DNA of 64,000 nt from Nectonema munidae (lineage: Eukaryota > Nematomorpha > Nectonematoida > Nectonematidae): the NCBI GenBank assembly GCA_030549495.1, contig JAUIRK010001013.1, positions 310,001-374,000 on the forward strand, written 5' to 3'. Positions 12,101 to 22,387 of the stretch are shown here, piece after piece (the first letter of the stretch is position 1; each line of letters begins with the position of its first letter). Below the pieces are notes generated by a model, which worked only from the letters and a program-made list of their open reading frames with translations, was not told where the DNA came from and ran no database searches. Both the position numbers and the translations under genes were made by a program.

Positions 12101-15100
12101 CTTATGGATCTAAATACATAAATCATATCTTTTTCATTATTCTTACACTATTCTTTCTATGTAATATATGTTATATCTACATTGTTTTGCTACACATTAC
12201 ATATCTGTATACATATAAATTACTCTCTTCAGCTTTTTATATATTTTACTTGATCGCTTTCAACATTGCTGATAATAATCACATTAGTATTGACACATAA
12301 TTTACACGTATCATGTTTTTAATGACTATAAATATACTCATGCTAACATCTGGCGAATGGAGTTTGTCTTTTTGATTTCATACAAATTATTCCTTTGACT
12401 TACGTCTTTTAATCTGTGTATATGGATTCCTCTTCCAGCTTTGGATTAAACTGTATTTCCTTAATTGATTGTCGTTATAAATTTCTTTTCCTCTTAAAAA
12501 TATTTTTGGTGAGAATTCAGGTGAACTTCACGTATCACCTGAGTGACATCTTCGCACCCAAAAGGAATTCATGGACACCCTATTAAGAAGCGCTAGTGTA
12601 CACGGTATACGGAATAGGGATACGCTTTCGCTAAGATCTATTGGATATGAATATTAATTAATTGTTAATTTTTTTAGATATATATTCTGAAAGCGCAAAT
12701 AACATTCATAGAACCTACAGCTCTGAGTTGTTAGCTTTCTCGCCTGACTCTTTGTCTTTGACTTCCTTTCCTAATAGTTCTGATGCATTATCTCCAGATC
12801 CACGCTCCAAATTGGCTTCTTTTTTGCACGAGCCAAAAGACAGAGTGATACAGATGACAATCACTCCTTCATCTCCTCTCAATCCGAAAGTTGATGCTAC
12901 TTCCAACAAGTCCTATATGTCTAAAAATTGTAGTCAAGAAAGTTTACAAACTTTCAAAGATTCATCGAAAAGCACTCATATTCCAGATGTAAGAAAAGTG
13001 ATTCTTTTGTTTAATGTTTAATATAGTAGGCAGTTGATAACAAAGTATTGCTTTATGCTCTGCAGTAGTGCTTCCATTAAGAATTAGGGATAGGGTCTTT
13101 TTTCATCTGAAAGAGCTAATAAAAATCTTTCCGTCAATCGATTATCAGTTTTATTGAAAAAATCAGAGATAGTAGTTTGTATTGTCAATACCCAACCTTT
13201 TAAAAAATTTGAAAATTGAGCGTATTCTTTTGTTTCTGTAATCCATATAATCAGTGCTGGAATTAAACTCAGTATTTTTCTTTTCAGCTCACCAGAAACA
13301 CTGCTTTGTGCTGTTATTATTTTCTTTTCATAGCTATAATGCAGATTATTCATCTCAACGCTCTAATTCTCTCCTGTGATGGACATTATGCTTTTCTTTT
13401 TTTGTGCCGGGTTAAGCTCTAGCTCTATTTTTCAGTAAATTAAAATGTAAAGGAACTGACGCTTAGCCAATCACATCTGAAATACTTTTTTTGCTATAAT
13501 TTTAGTACAATTTTGTTAACTGTGGTTAAAAAGAGTGATTTTCTTCCCACACTATATCACAAAAATAAAGCTTTTAACTCTTTGAGGACCAGAATTTTTA
13601 AGATCAATCATCTGTTTTTTCACTGGAATTTTATATATTTAAAGCAGGCGATTTTCATTTCATGGTACCCTGGTGTCACAATATCCTCAAAGGATCAAAC
13701 ACTTTTATTTTATTTAAAATCTTCCTTCTTGTTTTAGAATGCTTAACTTTTTTTTGTTACAGAATTTATTAAAAAGAGAGAATTTTAAGGAGTAGGTCAA
13801 CTCTTAAATCTTTTTTGCAAACGTATAGACGTTTTTATAAGGGTATATTTCTCTTAGCCCTTTCAACATCAGTGCTCCAAAAGTTTTGCGCTTAATTTAT
13901 ATAAAAACTGACTGGGAAAGAAAGAAGACGATAATGCCCGAAAGGGTTAACCCATTGAATATGAGTGTCCCAAGAAATGAGTCAGGCCATTTGTCTTGAA
14001 AATTCTTCTCCGCAATAGGTTAATAAATGTCGCTGCTGTCAAAAAATATTGAAAAGGTGTATAGCATTCTTGATTTCTTTTCTAAAATATTTATTTGATA
14101 CAAGAATCTTTTTTAAGTCGATGGTGGATTTGAAAAAGAAAAGTATAGGGGGTGTTCTAGCTCGCTACCCATACGCATTTAAAACGAATACCGACACCAA
14201 TTCTAACTCCGTTGCAACCAAACCCTGCGCGCACTCCTTTTCAATGCACTCAAATCTGAATCGCGCCACTTCTTCTCCCATTCCTTCTTCTTCGACTTCT
14301 CCAAATACTTTTTCTTGTTCACCGAACAGAATTCTTGTTGATTCCGAACAGTCACTACTCATAAGCAAGGAAGTTTTTCGCACTCGATTGAATCACATTC
14401 AAAATGCTAATCTCGATTTTGCAAGAAAGCTCACCTCTTCCGCTTCTCCTATCCATAACGTTGGCTACATCAAAAAGACAATGGCATGCGACAAAGTGTC
14501 TTCATGCAGTCTTCAAACAACCTGCTCTTCACCTAAAAAGCAAATAAATAATCATTGTGATAGTACAGATACTTCTTCTTTCAAAGTTTTCTCACTTGCA
14601 GCCTTCAAGGAACTGAGTCCTTCTTCTGCCAAAGCAACGACGGATAGGACGCGCGATGAAAACATTTCTTCGAAATCATGTGACTCTAATTACTCTTCCT
14701 TCTACGGTGTTGATGCCAAACGCAAAAAAACAAAAACATCCGTTCGTAAGATTTCCGAAAAAAAGAAGGTAACTTTTTTGTGCCAATTTGCACTTTTAAA
14801 AGTGGTGTGCTTTTTTACTTCAAATATGAGGCACATGTTTGCACAAATGTTTAATAAGACATAAACGTAGCTTACAGTTATAACAGAAATTCAATACATA
14901 TTTCATTTGTTCACTTTAGATTTTTAAAAGGCCGACATAGCTGAAGTCAGTCGATATTCTCTAGAATCTAGATAGAACTCGAACCGAATGAAAACCATTA
15001 CAATTACAGTAGTCAGAATCGAATTCAAATAATATCTATTTATAAAAATACATGTTCCTGTAGAGCAGCCGTCCATAACCTTTTGATAATGGATCGTCAA

Positions 15101-18100
15101 TCTTAGCAGACAAACGCATTGCGCGTATCAACCCCTTCTGCTCATAAAGTGTATTCTTTTGACATTATTAAGAACAGAGCATTGTTTTATTGAATTTTTA
15201 AAGCAAATGTAATTATATTAAAAAATTTTTTAATTATAAACAAGTTACATTAAATTTTTACAAATTAGTAACATGGCACACTAAGAAGAAACTGAAGTGA
15301 AAGGAAGAGTATGCTTTTCCAAATTCCCTTCTCTCAAGCGCCTTTTATTTCGATCTTAATACAGAACTGTGCGCAAAATGAAATAAAAATTTCAAAATGA
15401 GTTTTTGTAGACTGGCATATTAAGCTGAATAACGAATTCCAACATTCCTCAATATTCCTGTTTTGATTATTTTGTCATTTTAAATTTTTTATGGCCATTT
15501 TGAACTTCCCATCAATTTATTCCTAAAAAGTATAAACTAAAAAAGTATATTAAAAAAAATATAAAAAAACCCCATTAATTGCACCATCCTTACAACTTTT
15601 TATACAGGTAGGCTTAATTTTAATTTCTCTTTTGTTTTTATTCGTGTTCATTTCCTTCTGTATCTCTTTTTGCTGTTGAAGTGGGCGTTACAAGACCTTT
15701 GCTGGTGAAGTGGCGTTACCTTATATCCTTTTATTGTTACAGGAAAAGAAGAATCTGATCAATTTTATTAAAAGATCAAGCATAAAGTCAACATCTAACT
15801 TTTCGTCATCATTATCTTCAAAACAGGCAACTAAATTGATGCCCTCAAAAGAAGGTAGTTCTGAGTTATACCAAGACAGCGTGTACCTCTTTGGTTCTGA
15901 CTTGGAAAAAATAGTAAAAAATAGTGAAACAGGTCTTCCAATCATTATTGAAGAATGCGTGGATTACATTGAAAAGTTTGGTAAGTTTATGTTCTTATTA
16001 TTTGCATGCTTCAAATATTCGTTACAAAAATACACAATCGTGTTCAGAAGAAACATTACGAACCGAAATGTAAATTGTGTTTTTCATATAATGGGGTGTT
16101 TTCTAAAGTGTGCGGCGTAACCCTAGGAGTCATAAGATACACTTGATGGAAAAGACGCAAAATGAATAAAGAGATATATTTTTTCAAAGTATTAAAATTA
16201 TAAACATATTATACATTAAGTTATTTCCTAGTTTAATATACTTAAAAAGTTCATATATATATCTGTGCTCAAGAAAGGTAAAACTTGGAAAAAGGGATGA
16301 TGAATTTTATTTTATGAAAGCACATTCTCTTTTAGCATCCAAAGTTTTACGGTTTTAGTTGCTTGTTTGTAGTGATAGGCCAACTAATCGTAATCTGTGC
16401 GGTCTTTTTTGTTATTGGAATGAAAGAATTTCGCTTCTTTATTTTATCAGCATTATAAAAATCATTGTTATTCATAATGAAGATTTAGCAAAATCTGATC
16501 AACTGATGAAAAAGTGATGCAGACACTGATTTTAATTTTAGTCTGAGTAAATGTTGCTTTGCCGATATGCAAAGCATCTAGATCAAAGAAGAAATTGTGA
16601 TAATGAAAAATTTGGAAATGCTGTGGGGATGGCTGTGTGTCGATTTAAAGATAATAGATCCCTTACAATGATAGGCTCGCTTAATTAGTGCCAACAGAAA
16701 TGTTTGTATACATGCAGAACTGCTATAACGTCGTAGACAACGATCATATAATTATTACAATGACAGACTAGTCAAAAGTAAGGAATAATTAAGCTGTCTC
16801 CACTTGCTCAAAAAAGCGAAACCTTTTCTTCTCGTTTTGAAATCAATATTTCTGTGTTTTACAAAAATTTGCGAAAATATCGACGATAATAATAAGCGAA
16901 ATAGGATGGTGTTTTAAAAAGAACGCATGTAGACAAATGCAAAACGAAAGAGAATTGAACGTTCATATCATTAACACAAGATGTGAAATTTTTTCAACTT
17001 TTTTATTCAAGATTAAAACATATAATCTTTATATATTTTTTTTTGTTATTCACACAAAATAGCACTAATACATGTGTGTTCTAATAGTCTCTAGTATATT
17101 TCTTGACGACTTGATACATATTTCTCAAATGATTCCAGTTGATTAGGTCAGTTTCAAATGTTTTGAACCAAGCTAGCGATTCCTTCAGGTAAAACACGAC
17201 ATCGATCCTGAAGTTTTAGTTCTTGATGGTGCTGGTGTTTCGATTTGTCCTTCATCCTCATTGATGTCAGTTTCTGTTCACTCTGTTTTTGTTTTGGCAG
17301 GCAGCTGTATCCAAGGCACATTCAAGCGCTGGACAGTGATCATCTAGCCTTTTTTTCTGGTGGATAGGTTGACAACGTTATATCTGGTTTTGCGGTATAT
17401 CGCGCCATGTCATAATGGTTGCTGACTGCATCTATGAATCTACTAATCAAGCTTCTACGTTATCAAAAGTCGGTGTTTAGTTATCTGTTATTTAGCTATG
17501 CCGCCATCTTTTATCAGAATAGATCAAAAAGCGAAGTAATTCCTAAATAATCAAAAATGATTTTCACTTAAATAAAAATATTTTTGCAAATTGCGATATC
17601 AGAACTGAAATTAGCATCAAAAAGTAGGATCTAGTATTTCCGTTTTTCTGGCATAAAAGGTAACTTTATTCGCTAGTGTAATATTGGTGCGCCTCAGTGC
17701 GGTCGAGGGATGCGAGTTAGCTATCCCTGCTTTCGGCCATTATTCTATTTCAGACCCCCGTAAAACGTTTGTAACAAAAATTCTAGTTTTGCTCCTTCAA
17801 AAATGTTTAGAAGGTGCTGTAAAGTAATACTTTTCGTGATGGAATTTTTTAATTTGAATTTTTATTTAAAAACAAATGCTAAAAAAATATATCAGATGGA
17901 TTCCCAAAATTCAGCAAAGCAATTTTTGTTTTGAACAGCACCTTTGTTTTTCCAAACTTGCATCAACATATTTTTGTGTTTAAATCTCCAATCAACTGCT
18001 GATAAAACTAATCTACAGATTTACGAAAAATTAAGTGCAAAGCAACTTCATATGCGTACTACGAGTACCGAGTTTCAAGAAACGGTTTCGGTTCCAAAAG

Positions 18101-20885
18101 TATTAAATGAAAACCGAGAAAGCCTGGAATATTTCGTTATTTAAAAAAATTTTAATACAAAATATTTCTTACATTTTATTAGGAAAAAATACGATTATTT
18201 ATTATTAAAAATATTTGAGCACTCAAAATTTAACAAGAAAGCTTTGTTCTTTTTTCAAAAGAAACAAAGTCTTTATTGTCAATGTCAGAATAGTTTTTCA
18301 AGTTATTTCCCCTACAAAAAAATCAAGAATTTAAAAGCTAGTAATCATTAATTTAATTACAAAAGCACATATTTTTTTTTTATTTTTTTTAAAAAAAAAT
18401 TAAAAAGATTTATTAATTTTGAAAGATAGAACCAAGATATATGACTTTCGGTACCGTTATTTTACATAAGAACCGGGATTCAGAACCAGTGTATCAATAC
18501 GAATGCCTACCATGAAGTCAATTTTTTAGTATAAATATCTAAAATTTTGGAAATGTATATTCGGTTCTTGAATCATAATTCGCGAAATTAAACTATCTTA
18601 CAGTTTTTTGTTTTTTAAGGAATGGATTTTGAAGGATTGTACCGTGTTCCCGGGAACAAATCAACCGTTGATCAGTTAATATCTCGCTTGAGTAGAAATT
18701 CTTCCTGTACTTCACAGCTGATTCCTTCAAACACGCATATCACAACAATAACAACCTTGTTACGCTCTTTCTTTACTCACCTGTCAAAACCCTTGATACC
18801 GCATTCCCTAACATCCACGCTGATTCGCCTAGGAACTATATCTTCCTCCCCCTCTACTTCTTCACGCATTATAGGCAGCGAAGACTATTTGAATGATGTT
18901 CTTCTGCCTTCATCTCCTGGTCTCGCAAATCTTTCAAGTTGTATCATTTACAAAAACTTCTTACCACTTCTTCATCCTCATTCCGTCCAAATCCTCTCCT
19001 ACATTTTGTGTCATTTAAAAAAGTAAGAATTTTTTGTTATTTAAAGCGAGATACTCAACTTGTGTGATAGAACTCAATAGTGCTTGTTTACCCAATGTTT
19101 TTTGAAGTCAAAATTAGCAAGAAAAATGGCTTATACACGGATCTCTCTTATACAACGATCCATCTCGCAAGGGACAGCAATTTTCGAATTGCGAAGTTGT
19201 TACTATTTGAAAATGAGCATCATCTACACATCTCAGCTTTTACCACATGAAAGGGTGTGCATCTTTCTTTTAAATTTTCTCGGGAATTAGTTTTCACATT
19301 TTTGTGCTTTATCCATTACAGTGTAAATGACCACCATAAAGTGCACTGTTTTCATTTAACACTGCAGCTGCAAAAAGTGTGTGTAGCACCAACTGCGCTC
19401 CCGCGCAATCAGCACACGTTGTACTCCGCTGACAATTGATTTCTTTAAATCCTTTGCTTTCTTAAATGATCTTTTCTCGACGTCTTTTTTGACTTGCATG
19501 CCTAAAGTATCTCTAGGATTGAGAACTAAAGTTGTACTTCTTTCAATAAACAAAAATCAGAGTATTTAATATATCTATAAGTATATTTCTCAAATTTTAA
19601 TCAAATATAAAAGTAGAGGAACTTTAGCCAACAAACCCAATTATTTTTATTGCTGACAGTTGATATAAAAGGAATTGGGGAGGTGGATTACTTAATCCGC
19701 ACTGAGATTAAATCTTAAAATTGAGTTTTTAGAAATAAAATTACAGAAACATCTTGTATAATATTCATAGAATCTGTTAGTAAAGCAAATTGTTTGAAAA
19801 TTCACTTAGACCTTGGATCTAGGAATTGACAGGTATGAAGTCATGAATTTAAATTTGGCCTTTTTAGTAGAAATTGAAGAAAATTTGCAACAATCTTCAA
19901 ATATATATATATATCAATTAGCTATTCTATTTCCTAATGTGATACGCGATAATGAAATTATGCAAGAATTGAAAAATTAACACTATAAAAATTTAACCTA
20001 TTAGATCCAAAGGAAAACAGACAAACCATTTTGATTTTACTTTCATAGTTTTGTAAGTTTATTTTATACCACCGAATATAACATTATTTCTTTGATAATA
20101 GTTTTTAAAAAAGGCATCCTTCTTAACGGCACACACAACAATTATCCACAATATCACAAATGACTCATAACTTCGAAAACACAAGTTGCTTTATAAAATT
20201 GAAATCATTCAAAGTTTATTAATAAAAATTGGAAGGAAATTGTAAAAACCTTGCCAACTATTCAAAACAATCTAGATAAAAAGGATCGCCCTCAAGAAAA
20301 AGCATCTTATATACTTATGCCCTATGAAAAATATTTGCCTTCTCTTAAACATTGGTGAGACCTTATTCAATTTTCCGGCTACCTACATGACTGCCTTTGA
20401 TCAAATATGGACTAAATTCGGATGGACGATTATGCCAAATTAACGCGAAATTTAAAAAATGATTTTATATATGCATTGAAAGACTAACTGATAATAATTA
20501 ACATAGAAACAAATTTTTGAGAGCATTAAAATTTTTTGGGCGCTTTTTTCGCCCCAACCGGATTTAAACGTGCATATTTGTATGTACATAAGCGTGTACT
20601 CGTATACTACACTCGTAACGATGTCGCAATTCTACGTACGCCTTGTTCTATTTTTCAATTATATTTTTGTTTATTCACAGAGTATCAATGAACAGTAATC
20701 TGAATAAGATGACGATTCGTAATCTTGCCATATGCTGGTGGCCTTCATTGTTTTCTCAAGTATTTACGGATTTTGAATCTTTGTCGTCTTCTCTTCTTCC
20801 TCTCCAAGAGTGTATGGTTTCCCTCATTGAAAAGTCAGACTTAATCTCCACCTACTTTACTTTATGCCAATCTTCTCCTTCGTGA
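26..20885 (+). CDS. ARHGAP35: p190-type RhoGAP, C-terminal seven exons (gene continues left of window)
   Basis: This is a GTPase-activating protein for Rho-family GTPases that acts at the cytoplasmic face of the membrane and cytoskeleton. Seven exons (26-179, 1133-1331, 12678-12988, 14118-14768, 15743-15980, 18620-19022, 20681-20885) join with consistent phases and give about 719 residues ending in TGA at 20883. The last 230 or so residues form a RhoGAP domain. It has the arginine-finger motif EGLYRVPGN (Arg codon 18643-18645), the block PLIPHSL, and a C-terminal NLAICWWPSL block. The pattern [IA]C[FW]WP is typical of p190 rather than of other RhoGAPs (family knowledge). Upstream lie about 400 serine-rich residues and a basic stretch just before the domain, as in vertebrate p190. 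The GTPase and FF domains of p190 would lie left of the window. ARHGAP5 and ARHGAP35 are vertebrate duplicates and cannot be told apart here. Confidence 0.85.
180..1132 (+). other. RhoGAP intron with a tRNA-like SINE head
   Basis: AT-rich intron between exons a and b. Apart from the minus-strand tRNA-like element at 900-985 and a short (TA)n tract at 1068-1081, nothing is recognisable. Confidence 0.6.
900..985 (-). repeat. tRNA-derived SINE head, copy 1
   Basis: On the minus strand, GTGAGTAAGACAGTCGATAC resembles an RNA polymerase III A box region. About 40 bases later, GGTTCGAGTGC resembles a B box. The head GTGAGTAAG is shared with the copies at 6832 and 7926. The acceptor stem does not pair well, so I do not call a functional tRNA. 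Confidence 0.55.
1133..1331 (+). CDS. ARHGAP35: RhoGAP exon b (Ser/Pro-rich linker)
   Basis: Acceptor TTCTCTATAG ends at 1132 and donor GTAATT starts at 1332. It encodes 66 codons plus one base, including IPSLPGSTLQIAS and SPFPSYKPLK. Phase 0 in and phase 1 out, matching the flanking exons. Composition is clearly less AT-rich than the intron sequence around it. Confidence 0.78.
4284..4381 (+). repeat. Fragment of the AATTG-rich hAT MITE
   Basis: About 98 bases almost identical to 5652-5750 inside the complete MITE, including CTCCAGGAGRGAAATTTGGG and ATGGCGACGTAATTGCAA. The ends of the element are missing, so this is either an old truncated copy or a shared module. Confidence 0.75.
5281..5818 (+). 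mobile_element. AATTG-rich hAT-type MITE with 8-bp target duplication
   Basis: It begins CAGGGTTGGGGTCAATTATA and ends TATAATTGACCCAACCCTG, perfect-looking terminal inverted repeats typical of hAT non-autonomous elements. The flanks are 8 bp, TCTACGAC (5273-5280) and CCTACGAT (5819-5826), six of eight matching. Both subterminal regions are built from AATTG/AATTAC words. The middle (5450-5690) is unique sequence with a (CT)n tract at 5516-5530. No coding capacity. Confidence 0.85.
6832..6972 (+). repeat. tRNA-derived SINE, copy 2
   Basis: GTCGTGAGTAAAGTTGGCTG resembles an A box head, then a CGA-type anticodon-like loop, then TTCGATTCAGC near a B box. The body TCATAGTTCGATTCACGCGG matches the copy at 7926-7715 (CCATAGTTCGATACAAGCGG), so the similarity runs beyond the tRNA part. 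That makes it a SINE family and not chance. Confidence 0.7.
7715..7926 (-). repeat. tRNA-derived SINE, copy 3
   Basis: The minus strand reads GACGTGAGTAAGGTTGGTTA (A box), then GCGTTCAATCCCCC (B box), then the same body as copy 2, then a tail with CACCACACGGTACC. A short piece of the tail (GCATGTGGCC...TACTTTGC) recurs at 8480-8508. Boundaries are approximate. Confidence 0.7.
9195..9330 (+). mobile_element. LINE reverse transcriptase scrap
   Basis: One frame reads YPHIKYAILLWGSSHITLLN then KLSSL. This is the block P.[IL].Y[GA]I..WG found near the end of jockey/CR1-type reverse transcriptases. It is interrupted by a stop and preceded by a run of 14 G at 9160. Only about 45 codons are recognisable. 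Confidence 0.65.
9520..9624 (-). repeat. Left subterminal 21-bp iterons (5 units)
   Basis: Five units at exact 21-base spacing (CGTC/TGTC cores at 9537, 9558, 9579, 9600, 9621). Such units in transposon TIRs are usually transposase-binding sites. Confidence 0.85.
10137..11617 (-). pseudogene. IS630/Tc1-type transposase, interrupted
   Basis: The N-terminal part (11617-11143) has two helix-turn-helix units (KMVSYEGLTILEASKILSI). The catalytic motifs follow in order: FVDES at the MITE junction, then LHLSRTQARSKIGKRV, ILDNASIHKT (near 10420), and SYMLNPCENVFSKVKAK (near 10330). By my count 35 residues separate the second Asp and the Glu. Breaks: the MITE at 10683-11134, a stop plus frame change near 10530, and a TAA just before ILDNAS. 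All three acidic residues are still encoded. Length is about 340 residues, normal for the family. Confidence 0.87.
10683..11134. mobile_element. hAT MITE inserted in the transposase, 8-bp duplication GTCTACAA
   Basis: A 452-bp element with ends CAATGTTTCCCAACT and AGTTGGGAAACACTG, the well-known hAT terminal signature. Identical 8-bp duplications GTCTACAA lie at 10675-10682 and 11135-11142. The words CTGGTCCAT/ATGGTCCA recur near both ends. The duplication covers the GTA GAC codons of the host transposase's first catalytic Asp. No coding capacity. Confidence 0.93.
11906..12052 (+). repeat. Right subterminal 21-bp iterons (7 units)
   Basis: Seven units start at 11906, 11927, 11948, 11969, 11990, 12011 and 12032. 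They are in opposite orientation to the left array and two units longer. Because 21 is a multiple of three, the array makes an open frame reading KDELKVK repeatedly. This is not a gene. Confidence 0.88.
12678..12988 (+). CDS. ARHGAP35: RhoGAP exon c (Ser-rich linker)
   Basis: Acceptor TTTTTTTAG ends at 12677 and donor GTAAGA starts at 12989. The first two bases complete the codon begun by exon b, giving Asp. It encodes about 103 residues with many Ser-Pro pairs (FSPDSL, LSPDPRS, TPSSPLNP), likely phosphorylation sites in a disordered linker. The DIYSES at its start recalls the Tyr-containing RasGAP-docking sites of vertebrate p190, but that is only a resemblance. Confidence 0.82.
12989..14117 (+). 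other. RhoGAP intron with a possible TTAA MITE
   Basis: AT-rich. A candidate TTAA-flanked element lies at 13578-13946 (listed). An 89-codon minus-strand open frame at 13353-13084 has no homology I recognise and is probably chance. Confidence 0.5.
13578..13946. mobile_element. Possible piggyBac-type MITE
   Basis: Flanked by TTAA at 13574-13577 and 13947-13950. The ends are CTCTTTGAGGACC and, reverse-complemented, CCCTTTCGGGCAT. They share CYCTTT and a G-rich word but diverge after that. A 369-bp MITE is plausible, not proven. Confidence 0.35.
14118..14768 (+). CDS. ARHGAP35: RhoGAP exon d (long Ser-rich linker with basic ends)
   Basis: Acceptor TCTTTTTTAAG ends at 14117 and donor GTAACT starts at 14769. 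It has exactly 217 codons, phase 0 at both ends. The protein is serine-rich and apparently unstructured. It starts with a Lys cluster (DLKKKS) and ends with DAKRKKTKTSVRKISEKKK. That lysine/arginine run continues into the next exon and sits where vertebrate p190 has its polybasic, lipid-responsive region (inference by position). Confidence 0.85.
14769..15742 (+). other. RhoGAP intron, nothing recognised
   Basis: About 1 kb of AT-rich sequence with no repeat or exon that I can support. Confidence 0.5.
15743..15980 (+). CDS. ARHGAP35: RhoGAP exon e (basic region and start of RhoGAP domain)
   Basis: Acceptor TTATTGTTACAG ends at 15742 and donor GTAAGT starts at 15981. The exon starts with EKKNLINFIKRSS and ends with the first helix of the GAP domain: YLFGSDLEKIV, then GLPIIIEECVDYIEKFG. 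The pattern FG..L followed by IP..I..C..YIE is the standard start of a RhoGAP domain. Phase 1 out; the split Gly codon is completed by the next exon. Confidence 0.88.
15981..18619 (+). other. RhoGAP intron with a decayed Tigger-like remnant
   Basis: AT-rich intron. Exons e and f join in phase without any exon between them, so the 66-codon open frame at 17944-18144 is not used. The minus-strand transposase remnant at 17080-17490 is the only feature. Confidence 0.5.
17080..17490 (-). pseudogene. Tigger/pogo transposase C-terminal remnant
   Basis: Minus-strand frames contain SLISRFIDAVSN (the region after the third catalytic acid) and, after frame changes, FYLKESLAWFKTFETD. The latter resembles FMLKQSLEWLETQEVK at the C-terminus of the better-preserved Tigger at 47434-48315. 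Several stops and frame changes; no TIRs seen. Confidence 0.45.
18620..19022 (+). CDS. ARHGAP35: RhoGAP exon f (catalytic core)
   Basis: Acceptor GTTTTTTAAG ends at 18619 and donor GTAAGA starts at 19023. The sequence MDFEGLYRVPGNKSTVDQL holds the catalytic arginine finger (codon 18643-18645) in the p190-like setting G[IL]YRV[PS]GNKS. It is followed by TTLLRSFFTHLSKPLIPHSL, the next conserved GAP block. After it comes a serine-rich loop (SSSPSTSSR) and then HSVQILSYILCHLKK, helix F. Catalytic residues appear intact. Confidence 0.92.
19023..20680 (+). other. RhoGAP intron with dispersed repeat
   Basis: Holds a repeat copy at 19800-20290 that recurs at 53595-53870. The rest is unrecognised AT-rich sequence. 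Confidence 0.5.
19800..20290 (+). repeat. Unclassified dispersed repeat, copy A
   Basis: Several blocks match 53595-53870: GGATCTAGGAATTGACAGGTA, TAGCTATTCTATTTCCTAA, and GCCAACTATTCAAAACAATCT followed by AATAAAAA-like sequence. It has no coding potential. The family is unknown to me. Copy A has an extra segment of about 200 bases relative to copy B. Confidence 0.65.
20681..20885 (+). CDS. ARHGAP35: RhoGAP exon g (terminal exon, stop at 20883)
   Basis: Acceptor TTTATTCACAG ends at 20680. One base completes the Lys codon of exon f, then VSMNSNLNKMTIRNLAICWW gives the conserved NKM and NLA blocks of RhoGAP. The protein ends about 35 residues later in FTLCQSSPS. This matches the p190 architecture, where the GAP domain is almost at the C-terminus. 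Confidence 0.9.
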
Positions 20886-22299
20886 CTTTCAATTATTTTG
20901 GCATATGTTGTTATCAACATTAAACTTCCATTTAATCTGTATTATCAGTTATTTCAAATGTTTCCTAGGTATTTCACGAAACAAATAACTAGATTTTATC
21001 CCTTTCACGAAATGTCGGATAACAGTTTAACGTGTATGCATTTGTTTTGGATATCAATACATCTATCCATTTTTGAACTTTACAAGAACAAAGACATTTA
21101 TTTACACAATATCCTTTTTATTTTTTGATTTTGAAAGATTTTGTAAAATGCGTTTTATATTATATATAAAAATATATATAAAATACGTTTTAAAATGAAA
21201 AATAAATGTTTCTGTTTTACTATTGTTTTGTATTATAATTATAATTTGTGAAGACATCTTTCATTTTGAAACACAAAATTCATTTTACATATAAAATCAA
21301 TAAACTTTCGACGTAAAAATTTGCTACTCGTCTATTATGCCACGCTAAAAAACTAGGGCTAGTAATTAAACCTATCAAATATGCTAACGAGCACTTACTC
21401 CCATCCACGAAATAAAAGAACATAGATACTGCGTTGAAAGGTACTACATGTACGTCATGCCAATGGCGCACATGAATGTTTGTCGCATCCAAATGCTTCT
21501 CATCCACGAATTTTTAAGAAATTTAATACATTAATATATTTGGAAAAAAGCACAACTCGTATCACATTACCTTTGCATGTCATAATTTATGCAAACTCTT
21601 TAAAAGATGGAACCTTCAAAAATTATCTAAAAATCAAGATCGTTTCATTCACCACGATTAATGGTTAAGCTATCTAAACGGAGTGAAAAACTTGTGAAGA
21701 AAACTGTACTTTTTTAATGACTTGGAAGTTTGTTTGAGCTATCCAAATACTCATTCGTTTCTGGAAAAAGTGAATTAAATAGCCATTTTATGTTAGATGG
21801 TACTGAGATTCAGAGAAGATACACACATCCTGGAAAGAATAACTTTGTCAATGGTTATTTTGTTGGCTTCGGGTTGTTTTAAAATGCCAGAAAAATTTAT
21901 TTAAAGAGCTTAAAAAATTTATTTTATAAAAAAAAGTTCATAATAGGAACAAAAAAACAACATTGTCATTGGAGAAATCCTTTACAACAAATTACCAAAG
22001 ACAATTTTGGCTATGTGCATCATACCAAACAGTGTACTCTCATTGTTAGTGTAGCTTAATTGAAATGAATGAATGACAAATATACCACATTTAAAAAGCG
22101 ATTTTATTTAAAATAAAAGTATTTAGCTTTCTTATACAATAAAATATTAGTCCTCAGTACACACATTTCATGAGAATGAACGTGTATATAAAGGAATGTG
22201 TACCGCATTATAAATACCAAGTATTAATGATAAACAATAATAAAGACAATATTTCTTATTTTCGATAACAACAGAAAAAGAACACCGTGTAATATTTCA
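20886..22299. other. Convergent intergenic space
   Basis: AT-rich DNA between the two gene ends. It should hold the 3' UTR of the RhoGAP gene up to about 21220. A (TA)-rich palindromic patch lies at 21158-21195. I recognise no gene or repeat family here. Confidence 0.5.
21201..21206 (+). terminator. Likely polyadenylation signal of the RhoGAP gene
   Basis: AATAAA lies 316 bases after the stop codon, within a run of T-rich sequence. It is the first clean hexamer that could end this 3' UTR, but AT-rich DNA makes chance hexamers common. Confidence 0.4.
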
Positions 22300-22305
22300 T
22301 TTATT
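22300..22305 (-). terminator. Likely polyadenylation signal of PPP1R37
   Basis: AATAAA on the minus strand, 83 bases after the stop codon, implies a very short 3' UTR. Confidence 0.5.
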
Positions 22306-22387
22306 TAATGGAGAAAATTTGCGCACTTACAGACACAATCAAACGCGTCTTCCCTGAGATGTAAAGTTCCCTATTTCTTTGACAAGT

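Larger units (their letters stand above)
1332..12677 (+). other. Large RhoGAP intron (11.3 kb) rich in transposons
   Basis: Contains the SINE, MITE, LINE and Tc1-type features listed separately. The rest is AT-rich with no exon I can support. A purine-rich stretch at 1640-2700 is the only other unusual part. A less AT-rich patch at 4700-4940 has an 78-codon open frame without recognisable homology. Confidence 0.6.

Noticed and set aside
13084-13353. 89-codon minus-strand open frame
   Set aside because: No recognisable motif, no splice context, lies in an intron of the opposite gene.
15060-15180. Possible hAT end (CAGCCGTCCATAACC)
   Set aside because: No matching second end or 8-bp duplication found.
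17944-18144. Possible extra RhoGAP exon (66 codons)
   Set aside because: Exons e and f already join in phase within the GAP domain, and inserting it would split a conserved block.
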